Shown: positions 51,626 through 59,916 of the stretch, in pieces | Layout of the letters: each line of letters starts with the position of its first letter | Numbering within the stretch: the stretch's first letter is position 1 | Source of the DNA: Microtetraspora sp. NBRC 13810 | GTDB lineage: Bacteria > Actinomycetota > Actinomycetes > Streptosporangiales > Streptosporangiaceae | Direction: 5' to 3' | Length of the DNA stretch: 64,000 nt | Assembly (NCBI RefSeq): GCF_030268685.1 | Contig: NZ_BSRQ01000004.1 | Location: forward strand, 186,001 to 250,000 | The notes under the pieces: generated by a model | The model's database searches: none | The model's input: the letters and a program-made list of their open reading frames with translations, nothing else | Told to the model about the DNA's origin: nothing | Made by a program: the position numbers and the translations under genes

Positions 51626-51988
51626 TCAGGCGTCCGCGAGCCGCGGCCCCGGGCCGACCTCGCGGACGACGGTGTAGGTCGGCGGCCCGGTCATCCGCGC
51701 CACAGCCGTGCCGGACACGCCCTCCACGGCGGCCCGGATGGCGGCCATCCGGCCGTCGGTGTCGGAGTTCGCCACGAAATGGCGGTAGTCGGCCTCGCTC
51801 TCCCAGTGCACGATGTTGTACACCCGGGTCCCGTCGGTGCTCACGTGGAACCTCGCCGAGCGGTACCCGGGATAGAAGCGCACCCACCTCTCCTGGATCT
51901 CGGCGAAGAGGTCCACCAGCTCACGCTGTGTGTCGAAACCGTCCACCGTGTAGTCGATGATCGAGTAGAACCCGTCGTCAACGCTCAC
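51626..51988 (-). CDS. Dimeric alpha-beta barrel (ABM-like) protein
   Basis: The 120-residue protein starts at GTG 51988 behind GAGGAG (VSVDDGFYSIIDYTVDGF). It has a ferredoxin-like beta-alpha-beta pattern typical of antibiotic biosynthesis monooxygenase-type dimers: ELVDLFAEIQERWVRFYPGY, RVYNIVHWESEADYRHFVAN. These are cofactor-free oxygenases or heme/aldoxime-type enzymes of small aromatic substrates. No neighbour indicates the pathway. A longer frame to 52027 adds only a spurious N-terminus. Confidence 0.8.
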   Translation of the reverse strand: MSVDDGFYSIIDYTVDGFDTQRELVDLFAEIQERWVRFYPGYRSARFHVSTDGTRVYNIVHWESEADYRHFVANSDTDGRMAAIRAAVEGVSGTAVARMTGPPTYTVVREVGPGPRLADA

Positions 51989-52082
51989 CCGTGCTCCTCG
52001 TGCTCTCAGGTCGGACTGCTCCCCCATCCTGCGACCTCAACCGCGGTTGAGCTCAAGAGCCGGAGATCACGACGGCCGGCGG

Positions 52083-52649
52083 TCAGGGCTCCACCAGGCG
52101 CCGGACGGCCTCGATCACGGTGTCGCGGCGGTATGCCCGGTCCTCGGGGGTCACCTTGGCGGCCTCGGGCGACTGCGCCGACCACATCAAGGCGATGTTG
52201 AGGACCAGGGCCAGCGTCTGGGCGGCGTCGAAGCGGCGGGACACCGTGCCCGCCTCCTGGGCGGCCCGGATGGCGTCCACCTTGGCCCGGCCGGCCCGCT
52301 CGATGGCCGGGATGAGCCTGCCGGAGTCCGCGCGCTCCAGCCGGTACCAGGTGGCGAGCCGGGCGACCTCGGGGTGGAGCTCGTGGCCGTCGAACAGCCG
52401 GGCCGCGTATCCCGGCAGGTCGTCGGGGGTGATCGGGTATTCGGTGAGGGTACGGTCGACGATGACCTCGAAGACGGCCTCGAAGAGCTCGTCCTTGCCA
52501 CCGAAGTAGGTGTAGACCAGCCCGGCGCTGCAGTCGGCCAGCTTGGCGATGCGCTCCATCCGGGCGCCGGCGATGCCGTAGGCGGCGAACTCGGTGAGCG
52601 CGGCCTGGAGGAGCCGCTGTCGCTTCGCTTCGGGATCACGGGTCGCCAT
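52083..52649 (-). CDS. TetR family regulator
   Basis: The 188-residue protein starts at ATG 52649 (MATRDPEAKRQRLLQAALTE). It has a helix-turn-helix at about 10-55 (AGARMERIAKLADCSAGLVY, then TYFGGKDELFEAVF) and a TetR C-terminal domain. The operator lies just upstream and the divergent gene is only a 46-codon remnant, so the repressor seems to have lost its target. Confidence 0.9.
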   Translation of the reverse strand: MATRDPEAKRQRLLQAALTEFAAYGIAGARMERIAKLADCSAGLVYTYFGGKDELFEAVFEVIVDRTLTEYPITPDDLPGYAARLFDGHELHPEVARLATWYRLERADSGRLIPAIERAGRAKVDAIRAAQEAGTVSRRFDAAQTLALVLNIALMWSAQSPEAAKVTPEDRAYRRDTVIEAVRRLVEP

Positions 52650-52663
52650 GCGGCCCACCTTAG

Positions 52664-52679
52664 CTGAATGAGTATTCAG
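52664..52679. promoter_or_regulatory. TetR operator palindrome
   Basis: CTGAAT-GAGT-ATTCAG is a perfect dyad directly 15 bases from the tetR start. A second, weaker TTCAG-TGAG-CTGAA dyad lies at 52704-52717. TTGACA at 52679-52684 is a possible -35 for the divergent remnant. Confidence 0.7.
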
Positions 52680-52716
52680 TTGACAACGCGGGCGTCCGGC
52701 TGCTTCAGTGAGCTGA

Positions 52717-52857
52717 ATGACTATCGGCCCCCTCCGGCGCCGGCGCGGGACACCCGGCCCGCTCCCCGTGCCGGGCGGCGCCGCCGACCCGGCGACCGGC
52801 CGCACGCTCTGGGAGACCTCGGAGGAGCTCACCCGGGTCGGCTACCACTTCGGCTGA
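52717..52857 (+). pseudogene. Remnant of a short-chain dehydrogenase gene
   Basis: ATG 52717 opens a 46-codon frame that begins MTIGPLRRRRRGTPGPL and ends DPATGRTLWETSEELTRVGY. The last part matches the C-terminus (DPATxxRLWExSEELTG) of SDR-type oxidoreductases often found beside TetR genes. Most of the protein, including cofactor and catalytic motifs, is deleted, and the operator region is kept. Confidence 0.7.
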
Positions 52858-53021
52858 TCCTGTCGGGCTTTCTCCCCCACCTACGCAAAATGCCCTTGGG
52901 TGCGCGAAAGGTGCGGCGAGCACGCCGGTCGTGCGGGATCCGCGTCATCGGGACGGCTCCGGGGAAGGGACCGGCCGCCCGGGAGGTCCCGGGCGGCCGG
53001 AGGCGGCGTCTCAGCGGCTGG

Positions 53022-55082
53022 TCACCACGGAGACGGCGCCGGCGGGGCGACCACCGGCGGGCGGTCGTCGCAGGTGATGGTGTTCGGCAGCTCCCACGGG
53101 GCGAGCCACGGCCCGGTGGTGCCGCCGCCGTCGTTGCCGCCGAGGTCGGTCAGCGAGAACTCCGAACCGGTGGGCGGGAAGTTGAACGACCCGCAGTTGT
53201 TCACCCCGACCGCGCCGACGTTGCGGGCGTCGACGTTCTCGAACGACGCGGAGCCCTTCACCCGGGCGCTGACCACCGAGGTGCCGGTGCCGTCCACCCG
53301 GATGTCCTTGAAGCGGACCCCCTCGATGGAGTACAGGTCCTTCACCGCGTACTCGCTGACCAGCATGATCGCGTTGTAGGTGTTGTCGAGGTAGTGGTCG
53401 CCGGAGACCTCGATGTCGGCGTCGATGCTCCGGTCCAGCGCGTAGAACCAGATGGCGCCCAGGCCGATGTTCCAGTTCAGCTCGTAGGTGCCCGCGCGGG
53501 CCGTGGTGTTGCCGGTGATCCGCAGCCGCCCGCTGAACGGCTCGGCCCCGAACCGGGCGCCGACCTGGATGGCGCTGCCCTCGCGGACCGGGTCGGCCAC
53601 GAGGTTGCCGGAGATCGTGTTGTCCTTGCCACCGTAGATCGCGATGCCGTTGGCGAGCACCGGCGACTGGACGGTGTTGTCCGCGAACGTGTTGTTCACG
53701 TTCGGCGTCTTCTCCGACCACATGGCGAGGCCGTCGTCACCGGTGTTGCGGACGAAGTTGTTCGACACGACCGAGTTCGTGACGCCGCCGTGGAAGTTGA
53801 GGGCGTCGGCGATCTGGTCGACGATGACGTTGTCCGTGACCCGCAGGTTCGTCATCGGGCCGTCGAACCACATGCCCACCTTGGTGTGCCGGATGTACAG
53901 GCCGTCGATGGTCGAGTCGCTCATGGCGCCGCCGATCCCGTTCACCTGGTCGGTGTCGATGCGCTCGCGGACGTCCCCCTCGATCGCGAAACCGGACAGG
54001 TGCACGTTCCGGCTGCCGCCGTCCGCCGCGTATCTGCCGTAGAAGCCGACCCCGGTGTGCACCGAGCCGTCCGGGTCCGGCGTGCTCAGCGGCACCTCGC
54101 GGCCCTTGATGATCGTGTACCAGCTCCCGGCGCCCTCGATCGTCACGTCGTCCACGATGATGTGGCGGTTCACCTGGTAGGTGCCCGGCGGGATGTACAC
54201 CTTGAGGCGGTTGCGCTTGGCGAAGGCGATCGCCCTGTCGAACGCGTCGGCCGACTCGCGCCGGCCGAGCGGGTCGGCGCCGAACGCCAGCACGTTCGCC
54301 GCGACCAGCCTGACGTGCGGCGCGGCGACGAGCTCGGAGTCGAGCAGGTCGATGACCGTCCACGCGGCGTTGCTTCCGGCGGGCACCGTGAGCCGCACCC
54401 TGTCACCCGCGCGATACGTCTTGCCGAGCAGGAGCCGCTGCTCGTCGTAGAAGTGGCTGGGCCGGAACGGCTTGGTGATCACCGGCGGGGGCGAGGTGGC
54501 GGCGGGCACGCAGGCGCACTCGGTGAGCCACCAGTCGGGGTGCAGCAGGTCGGCGTTCGGGTCGTTGGAGAACGGATACTGGTTGTACAGCCACGCGTAC
54601 TGCGACGTGAGGGTCATGGTCTTCCCCGCCCCGCCGTTCACCGTGACGGCGAGCGGCGCGGTGATGCCGCCGCCGCCCGGCGCGTCCGGGATGCTGTAAC
54701 GCACGGTGATCGCGTTGGCCGCCTTCGGCAGGGTGAACTCGACGTGCTGCCCCGGCGTCAGCCTGACCGCCCGCCGGCCGGACGCCTCCGACGGCAGCGT
54801 GTACGCGGTGCGGTCGGGGCCGATGGCGGTGCCGTTCGTCACCGCGTTCTCCGCCTCCTGCTCGGCGAAGGCGACCCTGGCGCCCCGGCCCGCGACCAGC
54901 GCCGGGTCGAGGGCGGCGCGCGTCACGACGGGGGCCGCGGCGCGGCGCGTCTCCCGGTCGGCGTGCGCCGCGCCGACCGGCATGACGCCGATGCAGAGGG
55001 CGGCCGCGGTCAGGACCGCCACCGCGGCCGTGCGCGGCGGCCCGCACCATCTCGTCAGGGCTCCTGTGATGCTCCGTGACAT
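53022..55082 (-). CDS. Secreted GH87 alpha-1,3-glucanase (mycodextranase-like)
   Basis: This 686-residue protein starts at ATG 55082. It has a signal peptide (MSRSITGALTRWCG region, cut near AAHA), an N-terminal beta-sandwich of about 230 residues and a right-handed beta-helix from about residue 290. In DQIADALNFHGGVTNS and FVRNTGDDGLAMWSE the aspartates are 426, 449 and 450. Their 23- and 24-residue spacing matches the three catalytic aspartates of GH87 alpha-1,3-glucanases. It should cut alpha-1,3-glucan or mixed alpha-glucan of fungal cell walls outside the cell. A LacI-type site lies upstream. Confidence 0.9.
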   Translation of the reverse strand: MSRSITGALTRWCGPPRTAAVAVLTAAALCIGVMPVGAAHADRETRRAAAPVVTRAALDPALVAGRGARVAFAEQEAENAVTNGTAIGPDRTAYTLPSEASGRRAVRLTPGQHVEFTLPKAANAITVRYSIPDAPGGGGITAPLAVTVNGGAGKTMTLTSQYAWLYNQYPFSNDPNADLLHPDWWLTECACVPAATSPPPVITKPFRPSHFYDEQRLLLGKTYRAGDRVRLTVPAGSNAAWTVIDLLDSELVAAPHVRLVAANVLAFGADPLGRRESADAFDRAIAFAKRNRLKVYIPPGTYQVNRHIIVDDVTIEGAGSWYTIIKGREVPLSTPDPDGSVHTGVGFYGRYAADGGSRNVHLSGFAIEGDVRERIDTDQVNGIGGAMSDSTIDGLYIRHTKVGMWFDGPMTNLRVTDNVIVDQIADALNFHGGVTNSVVSNNFVRNTGDDGLAMWSEKTPNVNNTFADNTVQSPVLANGIAIYGGKDNTISGNLVADPVREGSAIQVGARFGAEPFSGRLRITGNTTARAGTYELNWNIGLGAIWFYALDRSIDADIEVSGDHYLDNTYNAIMLVSEYAVKDLYSIEGVRFKDIRVDGTGTSVVSARVKGSASFENVDARNVGAVGVNNCGSFNFPPTGSEFSLTDLGGNDGGGTTGPWLAPWELPNTITCDDRPPVVAPPAPSPW

Positions 55083-55596
55083 CGCGTCTCGTTTCTCTCG
55101 GGGGGTGACCTCTCGGGGGCGAGCGCCATGAGGGTGAGGTGACAGTAGGACTCGCACGCCCCGTTCCACAAGATGCCTGCGAAATAGTTTCGTAATCTTG
55201 TTCTTCTACTGCGGGGTGGCTCCCGAGTTCTTGCGCAAGTACAGCAAGTCGTTGCAAAGGTTTTCGCCCGCGGGCCACCTCGGCCACGTCCCCCCGGGCT
55301 CCGCCGTACGGCTCCGCAAGACCACCGCACACCACCCCAGACCGGTCGAAACATCACACAAACCCGAAATAACACCATTAAGCGCTATATATGGTGCGAC
55401 ATGAGTTATCCGGGCTTTCGCCATAACTCCCTATGATTTGCTCCATCGCCACGTTCCATGCGGAGAAAAGGCCCGTCTTGACATGCCATGACTCGGGGGG
55501 CGAGGTCGTGCGGGCGGCGCGGGAGAACACCGGGCCGCCGGCGCCGGGGACCCCCTGTTCCCGAAATCCCGAAACGATGTCAGAGGTGCCAGAGAG
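55083..55596. other. Long spacer upstream of the GH87 and monooxygenase genes
   Basis: No gene is supported. It includes AT-richer segments (55185-55260 and 55360-55445) typical of promoters, one operator-like palindrome listed separately, and a TTGACA at 55485 that may be a -35 for the rightward gene. Confidence 0.5.
55230..55239. promoter_or_regulatory. LacI-type palindrome upstream of the glucanase gene
   Basis: CTTGCGCAAG is a perfect 10-bp palindrome with the CG centre used by LacI-family sugar repressors. GTTGCAAAG lies 12 bases further on. It is 148 bases before the GH87 start; no LacI gene is in this window. Confidence 0.4.
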
Positions 55597-57045
55597 ATGA
55601 ACACGAACAAGGTGCTGATCGTCGGCGCCGGTCCCTGCGGTCTGCTGGCGGCGGTCGAGCTGAGCCGCCGGGGCGTGCCGGTGACGGTGGTGGACGCCGG
55701 GGAGGAACCGGCCGGGGGGTCGCGGGCCATCCTGCTGTGGCCGCACGCCCTGGAGTCGTTCGACCGGCTCGGGCTGCGCGCCGAGGCGGACAAGCGCGGC
55801 GTGCCGGTCGAGGCGCTCGGCTGCCATCTCGCGCCGGGCACCGTGCTCCGGTTACCGGCCGACCCGCACCACGCGCCGCTCGTGCTGCCCCAGGAGGACA
55901 CCTGCGACCTGCTGGAGGCGGAACTGCGCAGGCTCGGCGGCACGGTCGAGCGCGGGCTGCGGGTGACCCGGCTGGCCACGTCCGCGGAGTCCGTCAGGGC
56001 CACCGCCCGCCGGGCCGACGGCACCGAGGTCACCCTGGAGGCAGGCTGGCTGATCGGCGCCGACGGCCACCGCAGCACGGTCCGCGCGGAACTCGGCATC
56101 GTGTTCTCCGGCACGCCGCTCCCGGTGACGTTCCTCATCGCCGAGGGGCGGCTGGCGGGCGACTACGACACGCGGGCGGTCGGCTACCACCTGAGCCGGT
56201 CGGGCGTGCTACTGGTCGCGCCGCTGCCCGGCGGCAGGGCGCGGATCGCCGGCGCCGTGCCGGAGGACACCGCCGTCACGCCGGAGACGGTCCGGCGGCT
56301 GCTGGACGAGCGCGGTCCCGGCGGGCTCGATCTCACCGAGACGACGTTCGCCGCGTCCTTCACCAGCGGCGAGCGCGTCGCCAACACCTTCCGCGCCGGC
56401 CGGTGTTTCCTCGTCGGCGACGCCGCGCACGTGCACGCCCCGACCGGCGGCCAGGGGCTCAACCTGGGCCTCGAGGACGTGCGCAACCTGGTGTGGAAGC
56501 TGACCGGCGTGATCGAGGGCCGGTTCGCCCCGTCGATCCTGCAAAGCTACGACATCGAGCGGCGCGCGGCGGCGGAGCAGACGGTGGCCGCCACCGGCAG
56601 GCTGACCCGGGCCGTGATGATGGGGCCCGCCGCGCTGCTCGTCCGCAACTCGGCCCTGAGCCTGGCCCACCGCACCGGCCTGCTCGCCCGCCTGCTGCTC
56701 CCGACGCTGGCCGGCTGGCGGATCCGCTACCCCGACGTCCTCGGCCTCGCGGGCCCGCAGACCCTGCGGGGCCTGCCCGCCCCGGGCACCCGCAGCCCCG
56801 CCTGGCCGCTCGACCCCGACCAGGAGGACCGCTTCCAGCTCATCAGCATGGGCCCGGCGGACGACATGATGATCCGGCGCGGCAGGGCGCTCGCCGCGCA
56901 GGCGCCCGGCCTGGTCGTCCACCGCCACCGGGTCACCAAAGGCAGCGGCTTCGTCCTGCTGCGCCCCGACGGCTACGTCGCCGCGGCCGGCCCGGAGACC
57001 GACTTCACCCGGCTCGCCCGCGAGCTGAGGAAACTCTTCGGGTGA
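55597..57045 (+). CDS. FAD-dependent aromatic monooxygenase
   Basis: The 482-residue protein opens VLIVGAGPCGLLAAVELSRR (GxGxxG FAD loop). It has DG motif GWLIGADGHRSTVRAEL and [20 protein letters not shown]. This is the class A flavoprotein hydroxylase pattern. Near the C-terminus lies a thioredoxin-like fold stretch (MGPADDMMIRRGRALAAQAP, then FVLLRPDGYVAAAG). Such enzymes hydroxylate phenols or polyketides with NAD(P)H and oxygen. No biosynthetic gene set is adjacent, so the substrate is open. Confidence 0.9.
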   Translation: MNTNKVLIVGAGPCGLLAAVELSRRGVPVTVVDAGEEPAGGSRAILLWPHALESFDRLGLRAEADKRGVPVEALGCHLAPGTVLRLPADPHHAPLVLPQEDTCDLLEAELRRLGGTVERGLRVTRLATSAESVRATARRADGTEVTLEAGWLIGADGHRSTVRAELGIVFSGTPLPVTFLIAEGRLAGDYDTRAVGYHLSRSGVLLVAPLPGGRARIAGAVPEDTAVTPETVRRLLDERGPGGLDLTETTFAASFTSGERVANTFRAGRCFLVGDAAHVHAPTGGQGLNLGLEDVRNLVWKLTGVIEGRFAPSILQSYDIERRAAAEQTVAATGRLTRAVMMGPAALLVRNSALSLAHRTGLLARLLLPTLAGWRIRYPDVLGLAGPQTLRGLPAPGTRSPAWPLDPDQEDRFQLISMGPADDMMIRRGRALAAQAPGLVVHRHRVTKGSGFVLLRPDGYVAAAGPETDFTRLARELRKLFG

Positions 57046-57108
57046 CCGCCGTCCTCACGCGGAGAACCAGTTGACCATCCCCGTGACCACCCGGACGATC
57101 AGGCGTGT

Positions 57109-58077
57109 TCAGGAGGTGCGCCCGGTGTGGAACGTGCGGCGGTAGGCGGCGGGTGAGACGCCGATGACGGCGCGCAGGTGCTGGCGGAGGGAGCCTGCGC
57201 TGCCGAAACCCGCCCGGAAGGCGACGTCGTCGATCGGCAGGTCGCTGCTCTCGAGGAGCCCGCGGGCGAGTTCGACCCGCTGCGCGGTCAGCCACCGGCC
57301 CGGCGTCGTGCCGACCTCGGCGCGGAACCGCCGGGTGAAGGTGCGCACGCTCATCCGGGCGTGACCGGCGAGGTCGGACAGGGACAGCGGGGTGTGCAGC
57401 CGTTCCAGGGCCCAGGCGCGGGTGCCGGCGGTGTCCGCCGACGCCGGCTCGGGGACGGGCCGTTCGATGTACTGCGCCTGGCCGCCGTCCCGCCACGGCG
57501 GGACGACGCAGCCGCGGGCCACCCGGTTGGCCTGGGCGCTGCCGTGGTCGCGGCGGATCAGGTGCAGGCACACGTCCACCCCGGCGGCGGCGCCCGCCGA
57601 GGTGAGGATGTCGCCGCCGTCCACGAACAGCACGTCCGGGTCCACCCGCACCCGTGGGAAGGTGCGCCGGAAGTGCTCGGCCTCCGCCCAGTGGGTGGTG
57701 GCCCGCCGCCCGTCGAGCAGCCCGGCGGCGGCCAGCACGTAGGACGCCGTGCAGATCGACACGATCCGGGTGCCCGGCCGGATCCGGTCGAAGGCGCGGC
57801 GCAGCGGTTCGGGCAGGACACCCCGGTCGCGGATCGGGCCGAGATCGGCCGAGGGCGGGATGACGAGCGTGTCCGCCCCGGCCAGCGCCGCGGTGTCGTG
57901 CTCGACGGCGATCGCGAAGCCCGCGTTGCTGCGCACCGGCCGCCCGTCCAGGGTGCAGGTGATCACGTCGTACAGCGGCTCGCCGTGCGGTGAACGGACG
58001 CCGGCGAACAGACGGGCCGGGATGCCCAACTCGAACGGGATGACGCCTTCCAGGGCGAGGACCACCACACGATGCAT
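57109..58077 (-). CDS. GlxA family (DJ-1 plus AraC) regulator
   Basis: The 322-residue protein starts MHRVVVLALEGVIPFELGIP at ATG 58077. The DJ-1 domain has IVSICTASYVLAAAGLLDG with the nucleophile Cys. The AraC domain has LAGHARMSVRTFTRRFR and DVAFRAGFGSAGSLRQHLRA. It is divergent from the quinone oxidoreductase-like gene at 58192 and probably controls it. It is a second GlxA protein in this window. Confidence 0.92.
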   Translation of the reverse strand: MHRVVVLALEGVIPFELGIPARLFAGVRSPHGEPLYDVITCTLDGRPVRSNAGFAIAVEHDTAALAGADTLVIPPSADLGPIRDRGVLPEPLRRAFDRIRPGTRIVSICTASYVLAAAGLLDGRRATTHWAEAEHFRRTFPRVRVDPDVLFVDGGDILTSAGAAAGVDVCLHLIRRDHGSAQANRVARGCVVPPWRDGGQAQYIERPVPEPASADTAGTRAWALERLHTPLSLSDLAGHARMSVRTFTRRFRAEVGTTPGRWLTAQRVELARGLLESSDLPIDDVAFRAGFGSAGSLRQHLRAVIGVSPAAYRRTFHTGRTS

Positions 58078-58191
58078 GGCCAGATCCTGACACATGATGG
58101 CTATCCGGCCGCTTCCCGGTACCCGGCCCGCGGTGAAGGCTGGTCCCCGTACGCATCCGGCCGCCTCCGGCCCGACCAGAACGGACACCCG

Positions 58192-59157
58192 ATGCACGAC
58201 AGCACGACGACCCGCCCGCGGATGCGCGCGATCAGCCCGCGGACGTGGGGCGGCCCGGACGTCCTCACCATGATCGAGACGGACCGACCCGTCCCGGGGC
58301 CGGGCGAGATCCTGGTCCGGGTGCGCGCCGCCGGCGTGAACCCGACGGACTGGAAGGCCCGCGCGTCGGGCGGGCTGGGCCTGTGGGGCGACCCGGTGAT
58401 CCTGGGCTACGACGTGTCCGGCGTGGTCGAGGCCACCGGATTCGGCGTGACGTTGCACCGGCCGGGCGACGAGGTGTTCGGCATGCCGCGCTTCCCGCAC
58501 CAGGCCGGCGCGTACGCCGAGTACATCACCGCTCCCGCGCGGCACTTCGCCCGCAAACCGGAGAACATCGACCACGTGCACGCCGCCGCGCTGCCGCTGG
58601 CCGCGCTGACCGCCTGGCAGAGCCTGACCGAGACGGCGCGGGTGCGGGCCGGGCAGCGGGTGCTGGTCCACGCCGCCGCCGGCGGCGTCGGCCACCTGGC
58701 CGTGCAGGTCGCCAAGGCCCTCGGCGCCCACGTGATCGGTACCGCCGGCGCCGCCAAGCACGCCTTCCTCAGGGATCTCGGCGCCGACGAGACGATCGAC
58801 TACACCCGGGTGGACTTCTCCGAGGTGGTCCGCGACGTGGACGTCGTCGTGGATCTCGTCGGGGGCGACTACGGGGCGCGCTCCCTGCGGGTGCTCCGCC
58901 GGGGCGGGATCCTCGTGTCACTCGTCTCGGCGAAGGACGCGCCGACCGCCGAGGAGGCCGGCGCGCTCGGCGTCCGGCGCGGGTTGATGCTGGTCGAGCC
59001 GGACCAGGCCGGTATGAAGGCCGTCGCGGAGCTCGTCCGGACGGGGAAGTTGCGCGCCGCGATCGACCTGGTCCTGCCCCTGGAGCAGGCGGCCAGGGCG
59101 CACGAGCACGGCGAGACCGGCCGCACCACCGGGAAGATCGTGCTGACCGTCTCCTGA
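58192..59157 (+). CDS. NADP-dependent quinone oxidoreductase-like protein
   Basis: The 321-residue MDR-superfamily protein starts at ATG 58192 (MRAI at 58222 is possible). It has PGPGEILVRVRAAGVNPTDW, GYDVSGVVEATG and the nucleotide loop VHAAAGGVGHLAVQVAKALG. No zinc-site cysteines are present, which places it with zeta-crystallin/QOR-type reductases of quinones or enones. It is divergent from the GlxA regulator. A clear hairpin follows the stop. Confidence 0.92.
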   Translation: MHDSTTTRPRMRAISPRTWGGPDVLTMIETDRPVPGPGEILVRVRAAGVNPTDWKARASGGLGLWGDPVILGYDVSGVVEATGFGVTLHRPGDEVFGMPRFPHQAGAYAEYITAPARHFARKPENIDHVHAAALPLAALTAWQSLTETARVRAGQRVLVHAAAGGVGHLAVQVAKALGAHVIGTAGAAKHAFLRDLGADETIDYTRVDFSEVVRDVDVVVDLVGGDYGARSLRVLRRGGILVSLVSAKDAPTAEEAGALGVRRGLMLVEPDQAGMKAVAELVRTGKLRAAIDLVLPLEQAARAHEHGETGRTTGKIVLTVS

Positions 59158-59167
59158 CGGCGGCTGA

Positions 59168-59199
59168 AAACGGGCGGAAGCCATGCCTTTCGCCCGTTT
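59168..59199 (+). terminator. Intrinsic hairpin after the oxidoreductase gene
   Basis: AAACGGGCG (59168-59176) and CGCCCGTTT (59191-59199) are perfect arms 11 bases past the stop. The arm ends in TTT, and further partial pairing extends into the loop. Confidence 0.75.
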
Positions 59200-59404
59200 C
59201 GCATGCACATATGACAAAGAGCAGGTAAATACGACTTCCAGGCGACTTATAGGGCAGGAAGATCTTCCCCTGCCCGGCTGTGAATCTCTTGCGGGCATTC
59301 CCCCGGATCGCTAACGTCCCGGTATTCGAAACATGCGGTCGCGTGGCGTCCGCACATCCGAGAACGTGTCCCGCCGGCACCCCCTGCATTCCGGCCCCGG
59401 GCGG

Positions 59405-59546
59405 GCACGACGCCTAATCCGCGACTTCGCGGAGCCGGGGACCCATTACCTCGGGGTGAATCGGCGCGACCGGATCCGGTGGCGCCGTAGGGCACTTCCA
59501 CGCCCGAACCCGTCAGCTAACCCGGTAGGCGGCATGGAAGCAAGGA
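59405..59546 (+). promoter_or_regulatory. c-di-AMP (ydaO/yuaA) riboswitch
   Basis: The sequence holds the diagnostic blocks in order: CCTAATCCGCG, GGAGCCGGGGACCC, CTCGGGGTGAATCGG, GGCACTTCC and CCCGAACCCGTCAGCTAACC, then GGTAGGCGGCATGGAAG. These match the actinobacterial class that binds c-di-AMP and turns down cell-wall hydrolase genes when c-di-AMP is high. It ends about 370 bases before the lysozyme start and directly before a 31-codon frame. A cell-wall hydrolase downstream is the expected target. Confidence 0.9.
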
Positions 59547-59556
59547 GTTGACCCGC

Positions 59557-59652
59557 ATGGCCACCGTCTCCCGCGCATCGAGCCTTTCCCCCGCTCCCCG
59601 CGGCCGGCCCCACCGGGCCGCGTTCCACCTCCCGGCGGCCGTCAGCCGCTGA
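59557..59652 (+). CDS. 31-codon frame after the riboswitch
   Basis: The frame starts MATVSRASSLSPAPRGRPHR 11 bases after AAGGAG and stops at 59652. It is basic with no hydrophobic core. It could be a leader peptide between riboswitch and lysozyme gene, or the stub of a lost cell-wall hydrolase gene. No family was recognised; bases 59653-59916 hold no other gene. Confidence 0.4.
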   Translation: MATVSRASSLSPAPRGRPHRAAFHLPAAVSR

Positions 59653-59916
59653 AGACGGCGGACTCCCTCCCGCCCCGGACCCCGGTACCGCGACGGGCTC
59701 TCCCGCCCCGGACCCGGGCCGCGTCGAAGGCCGGGCCCGGTTCCCCGCGCACGGCGCCTCTCCCGCGGCAGGCCCGCCCTGAACGGCCGCCCGGCATGCC
59801 GCGGCCAAATCGGCGCAGGGCACAGCGCCGCGAATCCTCCTCGGTGAAACAGCCCGCCTTCCCCGGCTCCGTACCCGGCGGGCATCCGTACTCCGCATCC
59901 TCAGTGGAGGAACAGC

